A DNA stretch of 64,000 nt from Terriglobia bacterium (GTDB lineage: Bacteria > Acidobacteriota > Terriglobia > Bryobacterales > Bryobacteraceae). Position numbers and translations under genes: made by a program. Positions 53,501 through 61,086 of the stretch are shown here, piece by piece. The DNA lies in the NCBI GenBank assembly GCA_025350105.1, contig JANXYJ010000201.1, positions 1 to 64,000 on the forward strand, in the 5' to 3' direction. Numbering within the stretch: the stretch's first letter is position 1; every line of letters starts with the position of its first letter. The notes under the pieces are model-generated. The model was given only the letters and a program-made list of their open reading frames with translations. It ran no database searches and had not been told where the DNA came from.

Positions 53501-54016
53501 CAGACCGTTCGCCGGACCGGGACTCACGCCGGGTGCCAATTGCGCTAACTGAATATAGTTGCGGCCATTCAAAGGCAAATCCTGCACCAACTTGCCACTC
53601 ACCGAAGTGCCCATGCTGGAACTGTCCGTCTGCAGCAACGCCGTTTGCCCGGTCACTTCCACGGTTTCGGTGGCGGCGCCCACCGCCATTTGCGCGTCCA
53701 AACGCGTGCGGTCGCCCGCCGCAAGTTGCAGGGAGGTAACAGTGTAAGCCTTGAACCCCATCTTTTCAACCTTCACCGAATAACGCCCGGGTGACAGCAG
53801 ATTGAAAACAAAATCCCCCGCCTCATTGGACGGAATCATGCGGGTGACGTTGGTGTCCAGGTTGGTGAGCGTCACATTGGCGGCAGGAATCACCGAGCCC
53901 GACGCGTCCACCACCCGGCCTACCACATCGGCGGTGGTCACCTGGGCGGACAGATTTGTCAGGCCCAGCAAAACAAACACAAATGCGAACATCGGCATGC
54001 TAAGTTTTCTGATCAC
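50576..54016 (-). CDS. Oar-like TonB-dependent receptor with carboxypeptidase-regulatory domain
   Basis: 1146 residues with a signal peptide (MFAFVFVLLGLTNLSAQ). Residues ~25-110 are a carboxypeptidase-regulatory-like domain (VTTADVVGRVVDASGSVIPA). A plug-like region (YIQLAQLAPGVSPGPANGLA) and a ~900-residue beta-barrel ending in the aromatic terminal strand RQIQFALKLLF follow. Very large families of this type are typical of Acidobacteriota and import or display carbohydrate or peptide ligands. The terminator separates it from the sulfatase operon downstream, and the regulator-like gene at 54180 lies upstream, suggesting a co-regulated polysaccharide locus. Confidence 0.88.
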   Translation of the reverse strand: MIRKLSMPMFAFVFVLLGLTNLSAQVTTADVVGRVVDASGSVIPAANVTLTNLDTNVTRMIPSNEAGDFVFNLLSPGRYSVKVEKMGFKAYTVTSLQLAAGDRTRLDAQMAVGAATETVEVTGQTALLQTDSSSMGTSVSGKLVQDLPLNGRNYIQLAQLAPGVSPGPANGLATGTRPDDRRLNSSFSVNGQDPVANNNMIDGMDNNERVIGTIGVRPSIDAIQEFKIQTNLYSAEVTRTSAGVINILTKSGTNAFHGTAFEFLRNDKVDANGNFNLTGGVQQKKSPFRQNQYGGSVGGPIKKDKTFFFGDYEGLKIRQGVLITAQVPTALQRIGNFSEGCTSGFSSAGICNTASQQINIANSVGGVATGAVPFNRLDLAPYNTQLDPLALKIAALYPQPTSSIVNGVNYATAPTRPQDATTFDGRVDHSFSPAWNMFGRYSFNDVSTTQPTGFPSVGNINPGGLFAFAGTNKTRAQNIQLNLVHIFRPTLLMELKAGYTRAAIQSRTINDNQATGNTIGFPCNAVSCVNIGDDQTYGLPRLIMNSGFQELGDAVFVPLLQFDNTFQENGAITWTHGAHNIKFGASLIRRQFSIVQSASPRGQFTFNPSSTSAPVPLNNGFANFLFGAPSTIARNAALYKPGYRTWEPGMYVQDDWRVNRRLTLNLGVRYDVFPPKVEQHDRLANFDPAAGVIRIAGVNSSRTTDIQTDYGAIAPRIGFAASLPKGLVLRGGWGLSYFPGDYTSGVALKNPPFAGAFSCGPSTTSSFTNNGCPTGIGTLSQGVPLPLQISSFPTVQGPGGTTLDLSKIVPSSLGAVSTDFRTSLNMQYNVIVEKQIGANVISAGYVGMRGSRLVMVLTDINRAVPTGTATASPRTFAAVAPRITSIGDYVTQGELHFNSLQLGFNRRLSKGLSFTSGVTFSHGEDDVTGLGTGTGGYSNYGGANVAAVVANARQYDWATSDFNIKRRLSFGGNYVLPGKGLKGLPGQVLGGWQTNGSVTWMTGLPFTVIDATSVSGVIGLTTERPNLVTPDVYTANRTVGAQGLYLNPASFALPTSSANGNTALGTEPRNVGVGPNQSVINLSFFKSFKFTESTSLQFRMEGFNVANHPIFGNPNATFGNANFGTITQMAGGYTPRQIQFALKLLF

Positions 54017-54179
54017 TTTTAGAACTCCCCTTTGACGGCTGGACTGTGGCTATGCAAGCATAACCGCTTCAGGCAAGGATAGAAGTGTGTTGAATGGATT
54101 GCAACGACAGTACGGTATCGCGCTTTTGATTTAGATACTTACGGCTACGTACTGCCGTCCCGAAAAAGGGATTTTCCCA

Positions 54180-55460
54180 CTACCAAAAATAGGATGCCAG
54201 CACGCGTGGCGGGCCGGAGCTTTCTCCCACCAATTTGGTGGCCAGAACAATTTGGATGTTCTTGCCTTCCCAGCCATTAGGGGCCGAGCGCAAGGCGTCT
54301 GCCATGTATTTGGGATCGGACAGGAACTCGCCTGCGGCCGCAGTGCCGAATTTTGACACTCCGGCAGCGGTTACCACCAAATGGCCGGTGGTGGGTTCCA
54401 GAATGCGGGCGACGATGGCATAATCATCGATAACCTCCTTATACGGCTTGGCTTGGTGAACCACCCAAGGCCGGTCCAGCGGATGTTCGCGATCGCCAAT
54501 CCAGTTGTCGTGGGTCTCCAGGTCGGAGGCAAAATAGAACCGGCCTTGCTCCACCAGCCGAACGGTCCAATCGTTATTGAACGCACCGATCAGGACGGTG
54601 GGACCCTCGCGAAGGTCCTCCAGCTTGGCAGACCTATGTTGGCGGAAATGAAACGTCTTCCCTTTTCCAATCATGACGCCGGTGATGCGCGCCATGGTGG
54701 TGGCATCGGCGAAGGCAACTTGCTCTTGGCGCTGCAGATCGGCTACCGAGACCGGCGCAATCCGCTCGACGGTGCCCGCTCTGGCCGCACCCCCAATGAG
54801 GAATAGGACAGGCTCCGAGGAAGCGAGTACGGGGTCCCAGAAACGGTCCAATGCCGTCTTCGGAGGCGCGGACCAAGACCTAGTTGTTCCCGCGAGCAGG
54901 GCACCTACGGTGAATAAAGCGGCAAAACTCAAAACTGCCAACCCAACGGCTGCCCATTTCCAGGGAAAGGACTTCACCAGTTGCGGCGCAGGGTCCCGAA
55001 CCGCCGCGGCCACTTCCGGCGTCTCTACAACCTCGGTTGGAGTTACATGAGTAGCCGGCGGCCACTCTGCGGGAAGCCGGAATTCCGGCAAATAGGAGCC
55101 CGTGGGAAGCAGGATCCGGATCTCATTTACCCTCTCCGGCGAACTGTAGTATTGCGCGATACGTTTACGGATCTCTACCGCCGTGGTGCGGACCACGGGG
55201 TCACGATTGGTGTCGTAGTCCGGATCCCGCTGAAAGACATCCACGCCAAGCGAGCGCTCCTTCAGATGGTCAATGCGGCCATCCAGCAAGCTTTCCACAA
55301 CAAAACGCAGCAGGTTGGCGGAGCGTTTGCTATTCGAGAATAAAGGACTTGTCAGAATGCGGCGCAGCTGAAGGCGAACCGCTTCTCGTTGGTTGTCGGT
55401 TTCGGGCAGCCAAGTTTTGATTGCGTTTTCAGAGACCGGTCGGTGTGGTGTCGTGGCCAT
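54180..55460 (-). CDS. Membrane-anchored regulator-like protein upstream of the receptor gene
   Basis: 426 residues from the ATG at 55460 (no clear ribosome site). The N-terminal cytoplasmic part (LQLRRILTSPLFSNSKRSAN, LLRFVVESLLDGR, LKERSLGVDVFQRDPDYD, DPVVRTTAVEIRKRI) matches a module common at the start of acidobacterial regulators, often fused to TPR or cyclase domains. A transmembrane span lies at ~167-191 and a 230-residue exported domain follows. The layout suggests a signal-transducing anti-sigma-like or sensor role for the adjacent receptor gene, but no DNA-binding domain can be named confidently. Confidence 0.7.
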   Translation of the reverse strand: MATTPHRPVSENAIKTWLPETDNQREAVRLQLRRILTSPLFSNSKRSANLLRFVVESLLDGRIDHLKERSLGVDVFQRDPDYDTNRDPVVRTTAVEIRKRIAQYYSSPERVNEIRILLPTGSYLPEFRLPAEWPPATHVTPTEVVETPEVAAAVRDPAPQLVKSFPWKWAAVGLAVLSFAALFTVGALLAGTTRSWSAPPKTALDRFWDPVLASSEPVLFLIGGAARAGTVERIAPVSVADLQRQEQVAFADATTMARITGVMIGKGKTFHFRQHRSAKLEDLREGPTVLIGAFNNDWTVRLVEQGRFYFASDLETHDNWIGDREHPLDRPWVVHQAKPYKEVIDDYAIVARILEPTTGHLVVTAAGVSKFGTAAAGEFLSDPKYMADALRSAPNGWEGKNIQIVLATKLVGESSGPPRVLASYFW

Positions 55461-55646
55461 TTGTAATTGTACTGTCGCGTAAGTATACCACTGCCGAATG
55501 GCGAACGCTCGCGTGAAATTAGCCCCGTATCGGGTACGTACCGGCCGGCGCAGTACGCCTTTTGCCGCCATCCGCTACGCCAACCTGCTTGCGAGTCTGG
55601 TTTCATAGGCGTTAGATTCGTTAAGGTTTGGAAGATAGAGGTGATT

Positions 55647-56501
55647 GTGCGAACGGGCAAGTATGTTTTAGCCATCCCAGTCCTATTCTTGGCGACGGTA
55701 TCATTCCCGGGCAGCCGGGTCAGGGCGCAAGCCCCACCGGCGGAGCCGTCGCGGATTCCGGCGCTTGATCCGGTTTCGGTGGAACGCGGTCAGGGTTTGT
55801 TTGTTTCGCGGTGCGGCTTCTGTCACGGCTCCAACGCGAAGGGCGGCGAAAGTGGACCGGATTTGATCCGCTCGGTTCTGGTTCTGGATGACGAGGGCGG
55901 CAAACAGATCGGCCAGTTGCTGAAGACCGGGCGCGAGAACCAGGGCATGCCGCGGTTCGAGCTGACGCCGCGCGAGACATCGGACATCGCGAATTTTTTG
56001 CACCAGAAAATCTCCGACGCGGCATTCCGGCAGGCCTATCAGATTCTGAACATTCTGGTGGGCGACGCCAAGGCCGGCGAGGCGTATTTTAATGCGGCAG
56101 GCGGCTGCAAAAGCTGCCATTCGGTGACTGGCGACCTAAAAGGGATTGGAGCCAAATACGATGCCGAAACCCTGCAAGGGCGCATCGTGATGCCGCGGCC
56201 CTCTCGCGGAAACGAGGGCAGATTTGCGGTGATCGCAACGGTTACCTTGTCTGGAACATCGTCTGGAACATCGTCTGGAACATCGTCAGGAAGTAGTTTC
56301 AAGGGAGTACTGCTGCGGATGACCGATTTCGACGTCACGATCAAAGAGGATAGTGGTGCTGTGCGAACGTTCACTCGGGTTTCGGAAATGAACCCGAAGA
56401 TCGAACGCAAAGATCCGCTGCAGGCGCACCTGGATCAACTGCCGAAGTGGAAGGACACCGACATGCATAATATGACGGCGTATCTGGTGACGCTCAAATG
56501 A
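55647..56501 (+). CDS. Dihaem cytochrome c paired with a PQQ dehydrogenase
   Basis: About 284 residues; GTG at 55647 is the likely start (another GTG at 55641). Signal peptide, then CGFCH and CKSCH haem motifs, about 100 residues apart, each in a class-I-like context (FVSRCGFCHGSNAKGG; AAGGCKSCHSVTG). Residues encoded by three 12-bp repeats (56250-56285) give a SGTSSGTSSGTS linker before a C-terminal beta-rich domain (VTIKEDSGAVRTFTRVSE). The gene overlaps the quinoprotein gene by ATGA, so the cytochrome is the probable electron acceptor of that enzyme. Confidence 0.85.
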   Translation: MRTGKYVLAIPVLFLATVSFPGSRVRAQAPPAEPSRIPALDPVSVERGQGLFVSRCGFCHGSNAKGGESGPDLIRSVLVLDDEGGKQIGQLLKTGRENQGMPRFELTPRETSDIANFLHQKISDAAFRQAYQILNILVGDAKAGEAYFNAAGGCKSCHSVTGDLKGIGAKYDAETLQGRIVMPRPSRGNEGRFAVIATVTLSGTSSGTSSGTSSGSSFKGVLLRMTDFDVTIKEDSGAVRTFTRVSEMNPKIERKDPLQAHLDQLPKWKDTDMHNMTAYLVTLK

Positions 56502-58126
56502 GAATGCGTTTGTTTACCTTACTGGCAATGGCCGGCGGCGCCTTCGCGCAAGGTCCGCTGAATCCCAGCCTCTTGAAACAGCAGCCGACCGGCGCGTGGC
56601 CCACCTATCACGGCGATTATTCCGGGCGCCATTTCAGCACCTTGAAACAGATCAACGATACCAACGTCAATCACCTCACCTTGGCGTGGACCTATCGCAT
56701 GAATCTTTCAAGCGGGGGCGCCATCCTTGGCGGCGAGGGACCGGAGACGCCCGCGCCGGGCTCCAATTCGGGGTTCGGCGGACCCAGTATAAAAGGGATT
56801 CCGTTGATGGTGAACGGCATTCTGTATTTCACGGCGCCCGATCACGCCTATGCGGTGGATGCGCACACCGGCCGCGAGATTTGGCATTACTACTGGAAAA
56901 CGCTGGGCGGCATCCACATTGGCAATCGCGGCTTCGGCATGTACAACAACTGGCTGTTCTTTGAAACGCCGGACTGCTACATTGTGTCGCTGGACGCCAC
57001 CACGGGCAAGGAGCGCTGGCATCATCAAATCGCCGATGTGAAGCAGGAATATTTTTGCACGCCGGCTCCGCTGGTGATTGGCAATCATGTTTTGGTAGGC
57101 ATGGGTGGCGATTCGCTGGACGTGCCCGGCTGGCTGGAATCACGCGATCCGGAAACGGGCGTGATTCAGTGGAAGTGGTTTGCCACTCCGCGTCCAGGCG
57201 AAGCGGGAGCCGAATCCTGGCCCGATAAATATTCCATGGAACACGGCGGCGGCATGACCTGGCAACCGCCAACCTACGATCCGGAATTGAATCTTGTATA
57301 CGTGCCCACCGGAAATCCGAATCCGGTGATGGCGGCGCAGAGCCGCCCGGGCGACAATTTGTGGACCGCCTCGATTGTGGCGCTGAATCCAGACACCGGA
57401 AAAATGGCGTGGTACTTTCAGGTCTCTCCGCACGATACCCACGATTGGGACGGCACACAAGTGCCCGTTCTGGTGGATACCATCCTGAACGGGCAACCCC
57501 GCAAACTGCTGGCCCAGGCCAGCCGTAACGGTTATTACTTCTTGCTGGACCGCACCAACGGCAAGAACGTTACCACCAAGATGATTTCCGCTTTCGCCAA
57601 CTGGCAGAAAAGCATCGACGCGAAGGGGCAACCCGTGCGCGATCCGTCAAAAGACCCGCAGATACCCGGCACGCTGGTGTCGCCTAATTCCAGCGGGTTC
57701 ACCAATTGGCCGCCGCCATCGTATTCGCCCGACACCGGTTTGTTCTACGTGGGCACCAACGACACTTTCAGTCTTTTCTATTTGACCGATACCGACGCGC
57801 ATCCGCAAGGCTATGGCGCGGCGGAGAGAAACGTGGCCACGGTGAACAATTCGCTGCGTGCTTTCGACGTGAAGACCGGTAACCCGGTGTGGAGGCGAAC
57901 CACCAACACCGGTGCGCAGGGCCTGCTGTCAACCGCCGGAAATCTGTTATTCGGTGGAGACGGCAACGGCAATTTCATCGCGTTCAATTCCAGAACCGGG
58001 AAACCGTTGTGGCATGCGGGCTTGAACGTGAACCATAGCAACGGGCCGTCCACCTGGATGCTGGACGGCAAGCAGTATGTGGTGGTGGGTGCGGGCGATA
58101 CACTGTATGCTTTCGTATTGCAGTAG
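56498..58126 (+). CDS. PQQ-dependent dehydrogenase of the methanol/ethanol type
   Basis: 542 residues with a signal peptide (LFTLLAMAGGAFA). It is shorter than the other two quinoproteins of the window but has the propeller repeats: WPTYHGDYSGRHFSTLKQI, AVDAHTGREIWHYYW, ALNPDTGKMAWYFQVSPHD and AFDVKTGNPVWRRTT. It oxidises a periplasmic alcohol or aldehyde. ATGA overlap with the dihaem cytochrome gene gives a classic enzyme-acceptor pair, unlike the two stand-alone enzymes. Confidence 0.88.
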   Translation: MRMRLFTLLAMAGGAFAQGPLNPSLLKQQPTGAWPTYHGDYSGRHFSTLKQINDTNVNHLTLAWTYRMNLSSGGAILGGEGPETPAPGSNSGFGGPSIKGIPLMVNGILYFTAPDHAYAVDAHTGREIWHYYWKTLGGIHIGNRGFGMYNNWLFFETPDCYIVSLDATTGKERWHHQIADVKQEYFCTPAPLVIGNHVLVGMGGDSLDVPGWLESRDPETGVIQWKWFATPRPGEAGAESWPDKYSMEHGGGMTWQPPTYDPELNLVYVPTGNPNPVMAAQSRPGDNLWTASIVALNPDTGKMAWYFQVSPHDTHDWDGTQVPVLVDTILNGQPRKLLAQASRNGYYFLLDRTNGKNVTTKMISAFANWQKSIDAKGQPVRDPSKDPQIPGTLVSPNSSGFTNWPPPSYSPDTGLFYVGTNDTFSLFYLTDTDAHPQGYGAAERNVATVNNSLRAFDVKTGNPVWRRTTNTGAQGLLSTAGNLLFGGDGNGNFIAFNSRTGKPLWHAGLNVNHSNGPSTWMLDGKQYVVVGAGDTLYAFVLQ

Positions 58127-58148
58127 GCCTAATCAAAGGAATTTCTCT

Positions 58149-59006
58149 ATGAAACGTATTCTTTTACTCGCCGTACTCGGTGCCGCGTGCTTTGGCCAGG
58201 CGCTGTCGTCCAATTGGGCGGAGCTCACGGGCCCCGATTTCGTAAAAGCCATTCAGCAGGCGCGAGGCGTGTGTCTGCTGCCTTTCGGCATCATTGAAAA
58301 GCACGGCCCCAGCGGACCCATGGGAACGGATTTAATGAACGTCCGCTATGCTTCGTTTGAAGCGGCGAAACAGGAATACGCCGTGGTGTTTCCGGAATAT
58401 TTTGTAGGCCAGATTTTCGAAGCCAAGCATCAGCCCGGTACAGTGGCCTACAGTACGCATCTTCAACTGGAAATGCTGCAGGAGACCACGGCGGAGATGG
58501 CGCGCAACGGCTGCAGTAAAGTTGTGGTGATCTCGGGACATGGCGGCAACACCAACCTGATTCAGTTTTTCGCGCAAACGCAGTTGGAGACGCCGAAGGA
58601 TTGGGTACTGTACGCGGTGATGAACGATGGTCCGAATCCCAACGTGCCGGGCCCTTCCAAACCAGGCGTAGATGGACATGCCGGCGAAGGTGAGTTGTCA
58701 AACGTGATGGCGCACCGGCCAGACCTGGTTCATCCGGAGCGAGCCGGCACGCAATCGGGTGCGGACCTGAAACGGCTGGACATGCCGCGCAACGTTTACA
58801 CCGGCATCTGGTGGTATGCCAGTTTCCCGAATCATTATCAGGGCGACTCGAGCGGAGCCAACGCGGTGCGTGGCACAGCGGCGATGAAAGCCCGCGCGGA
58901 CTCGATCGCCAATGCCATCCGCTCCATCAAAGCCGATCAGGCCGGGCCGCGTTTGCAAAGAGAATTCTTCGAAGCGTCAAAGCATCCCCTAGACACCAAG
59001 CAGTGA
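58149..59006 (+). CDS. Exported creatininase-family protein
   Basis: 285 residues from the ATG at 58149 (AAAGGAA upstream). A signal peptide (ILLLAVLGAACFGQA) precedes a creatininase-like domain: LLPFGIIEKHGPSGPMGTDL (Glu/His/Asp metal ligands), VVVISGHGGNTNLIQF and DGHAGEGELSNVMAHRP. Typical members are cytoplasmic amidohydrolases of creatinine or of lactam intermediates; a signal peptide is unusual but common in this phylum. The true substrate is unknown. It follows the quinoprotein gene by 22 bases. Its last codons are part of a short tandem repeat. Confidence 0.8.
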   Translation: MKRILLLAVLGAACFGQALSSNWAELTGPDFVKAIQQARGVCLLPFGIIEKHGPSGPMGTDLMNVRYASFEAAKQEYAVVFPEYFVGQIFEAKHQPGTVAYSTHLQLEMLQETTAEMARNGCSKVVVISGHGGNTNLIQFFAQTQLETPKDWVLYAVMNDGPNPNVPGPSKPGVDGHAGEGELSNVMAHRPDLVHPERAGTQSGADLKRLDMPRNVYTGIWWYASFPNHYQGDSSGANAVRGTAAMKARADSIANAIRSIKADQAGPRLQREFFEASKHPLDTKQ

Positions 59007-59042
59007 CACCAAGCAGTGACACTAAACCGTGACCCAAGCAGT
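58992..59042. repeat. Four degenerate 13-bp repeats spanning a stop codon
   Basis: GACACCAAGCAGT occurs exactly at 58992-59004 and 59005-59017, then as GACACTAAACCGT (59018-59030) and GACCCAAGCAGT (59031-59042). The first copy contains the end of the creatininase-family gene and its stop codon TGA begins at its last base. Confidence 0.88.
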
Positions 59043-59072
59043 AAGAATGCACACCAAGCAATCGTCTCCTGG

Positions 59073-60812
59073 TTAGTGCTGGTTCGAAATGCCCGTGACG
59101 GTTCCGTCCAGCTTGCGTAAGGAAATATTGAACGGCTCATTGTAGGAATCGGCGCGATCGCGCAGGACGCTTAAAGCCACTTGCTCCCCCAGCAGAATTG
59201 ACCAATAAGTGGAGCTGCGGAAATGAATACCCGCCAGAATGCCATGGCCGAAGGAGATGTTAAAGGCCAGCTTATTCAGTTCTCCGTTGATGTCCAGTTG
59301 ATCGCGGTCGAAACCGGTATAGGTGTTGTGCGAAAGCCCGTCGGAGCTGGGGACCACCAGGTCCCTTCCCGCCGCAGCTAGCAAGGGCCGCAGTTTTTGG
59401 CTGCAATCGAAGAAGAATTTGAGCGCCGTGATGCACGCACCGGCAACCGTTCCGTGGCCGGTTGGATAGCAGGGGTGCGTGGGAGAACCTTCGGGAAAGG
59501 GTTGCGGCATCAAGTATGTGCCGTACAACGAATGAACCTGCGCCACCGCGTTTGAGTTCAGCACATCCGTGTGCAGCGCGGCGGCGGCTTGCGGTTGCGG
59601 TTGCGTCTTGGCGCGATTGGCGTGAACCAGCCCACCGTATTCTTCCGGGCGCAGGCGCAGGTCTTTGATCCACTTGTGATACCTGGCCGCCTTCAGCGCG
59701 CGCGTGGCCATTTCGGCAAGCGTGGCCGCGGCATCGGGTCCACCCAAAGTTCCGAAGGCTTTTTGGGTTTTCGAATTCAGGTACGGGTTCCCGGGATTTA
59801 GCGGCGTGCCGATTTCAGCAAGCAGGCAAAACGCCGTGAAATAGGCCTGATAGAGTACGTCTACGCGGGTATACGCAGCCAGATCGCGGCCGGTGTGCAA
59901 GTAGCGGGGTGTGGGGTCAAACACGATTTTGCGGCCCGAATCGCCACCGTTTTGGACCAGTTGAAACTCGTTGGCCGAGGTCATGTACTCACTGCCACCC
60001 GCACCAACCGGGAGGTAGGTTCGATACTGCTGTCCCAAGGGCTGAGCACCGAAAAACGTGGGCTGCAGCAAAAATTGCGACAGATACGGTCCCTTCACAT
60101 TGCCGGCGCCCGCCATGAACTGTCCGCGAAAAAGATTCTGCGGAAGCACTGGATAGGGAAACTGGTTGTTGCCGGCGCTTTTTATAAAAGACAGATCGTT
60201 CAGTTCCGCCACCGCGCTGGCCACCAGCGGATTGGTCCCGTAGTCAGTGAAGGGAACGTCGCGCAGCAAACCAGCCCAATACATTTCCACGGCTTCCCCA
60301 GCCGTCTGCGCACTGGCCACGCTGGGGGATGCGGGAATGATGGTGGCGTGAGAATCCAGACCTTCCAGATCAAACGCCAATGCGCCTTGCGGCCCATTTT
60401 GCCGGGAGTTCCCCCCTCCGCCCGGTGTTCCTACCAGGATCCGCTCGAAGTCCGAAGCGTCTCCCGATTGCATCGCCGTTTGCAGACTTTTAACCGCGTT
60501 GCGATTGGGCACGCCCAGCGCATCGTGTAACAGCGCCTTGCTGTAGTTACCGCTGAAGTCGCTGAAGCGGGTGAGGTCTCCGTTGTTGGGCTGAATGCCA
60601 ACGTCGATAGCCTCGTCACGTGCGGCGGAGGAGCGGTACTCAAAGCTTGCCCTCGCGCGCTTTCGTGAAGAACCGCCGTCAGAGCTGAAGGCTGCTGACT
60701 GAGCCTCCGTGGTGCCTGCCAAAAGCGGCTGCAGGGGCAGCGCGGCGGCCACCCCGAGTGCCCCTTTCGTTAATCCGCGGCGGGTGATCGTGTGGTTCTG
60801 GTTGCGTTCCAT
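59073..60812 (-). CDS. Vanadium haloperoxidase-like protein with altered pocket residues
   Basis: 579 residues with a Tat leader (ITRRGLTKGALGVAAAL). The C-terminal region has the PAP2/haloperoxidase signature PCYPTGHGTVAGACIT with the catalytic-type His, the upstream Lys and Arg of RYHKWIKDLRLRPEEYGG, and the last segment GILAGIHFRSSTYWS. Compared with the known vanadate site, the usual Ser before Gly-His is Thr, and the Arg six residues before the final His is Gly. Vanadate or phosphate binding may therefore be weakened, or the protein may act on another oxyanion. Function unproven. Confidence 0.72.
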   Translation of the reverse strand: MERNQNHTITRRGLTKGALGVAAALPLQPLLAGTTEAQSAAFSSDGGSSRKRARASFEYRSSAARDEAIDVGIQPNNGDLTRFSDFSGNYSKALLHDALGVPNRNAVKSLQTAMQSGDASDFERILVGTPGGGGNSRQNGPQGALAFDLEGLDSHATIIPASPSVASAQTAGEAVEMYWAGLLRDVPFTDYGTNPLVASAVAELNDLSFIKSAGNNQFPYPVLPQNLFRGQFMAGAGNVKGPYLSQFLLQPTFFGAQPLGQQYRTYLPVGAGGSEYMTSANEFQLVQNGGDSGRKIVFDPTPRYLHTGRDLAAYTRVDVLYQAYFTAFCLLAEIGTPLNPGNPYLNSKTQKAFGTLGGPDAAATLAEMATRALKAARYHKWIKDLRLRPEEYGGLVHANRAKTQPQPQAAAALHTDVLNSNAVAQVHSLYGTYLMPQPFPEGSPTHPCYPTGHGTVAGACITALKFFFDCSQKLRPLLAAAGRDLVVPSSDGLSHNTYTGFDRDQLDINGELNKLAFNISFGHGILAGIHFRSSTYWSILLGEQVALSVLRDRADSYNEPFNISLRKLDGTVTGISNQH

Positions 60813-61086
60813 ATTTCCTCCGAAAATGTCCGCATCATTTCGTTTGTCTGGCGTTTGTCTGGCGATTCTCTGCCTATTCTCTGTGGAGCATTCCTGTATT
60901 CATTGGGCGCGGCGATTGCGCAGTCAAAGACTCACCCAAGCGGGAAGACATGGCTAGGGCGTAGCTTACACCCAAAGCCGCCCAATTTCCCGCACAGTAC
61001 GCATACAACTGGCGACTCCATTTGAAAAGAGGCCTAAAAAGCGCAAACCGTTACAGTGCTTTGAGGAAAACTGATACGGTTGGGCC
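60813..61086. other. Gene-free stretch between the haloperoxidase-like and PLP enzyme genes
   Basis: No reading frame with a credible start is seen. The region contains the divergence-side promoter of the haloperoxidase-like gene; no terminator with a T-run was obvious for the PLP enzyme gene ending at 61087. Confidence 0.4.
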
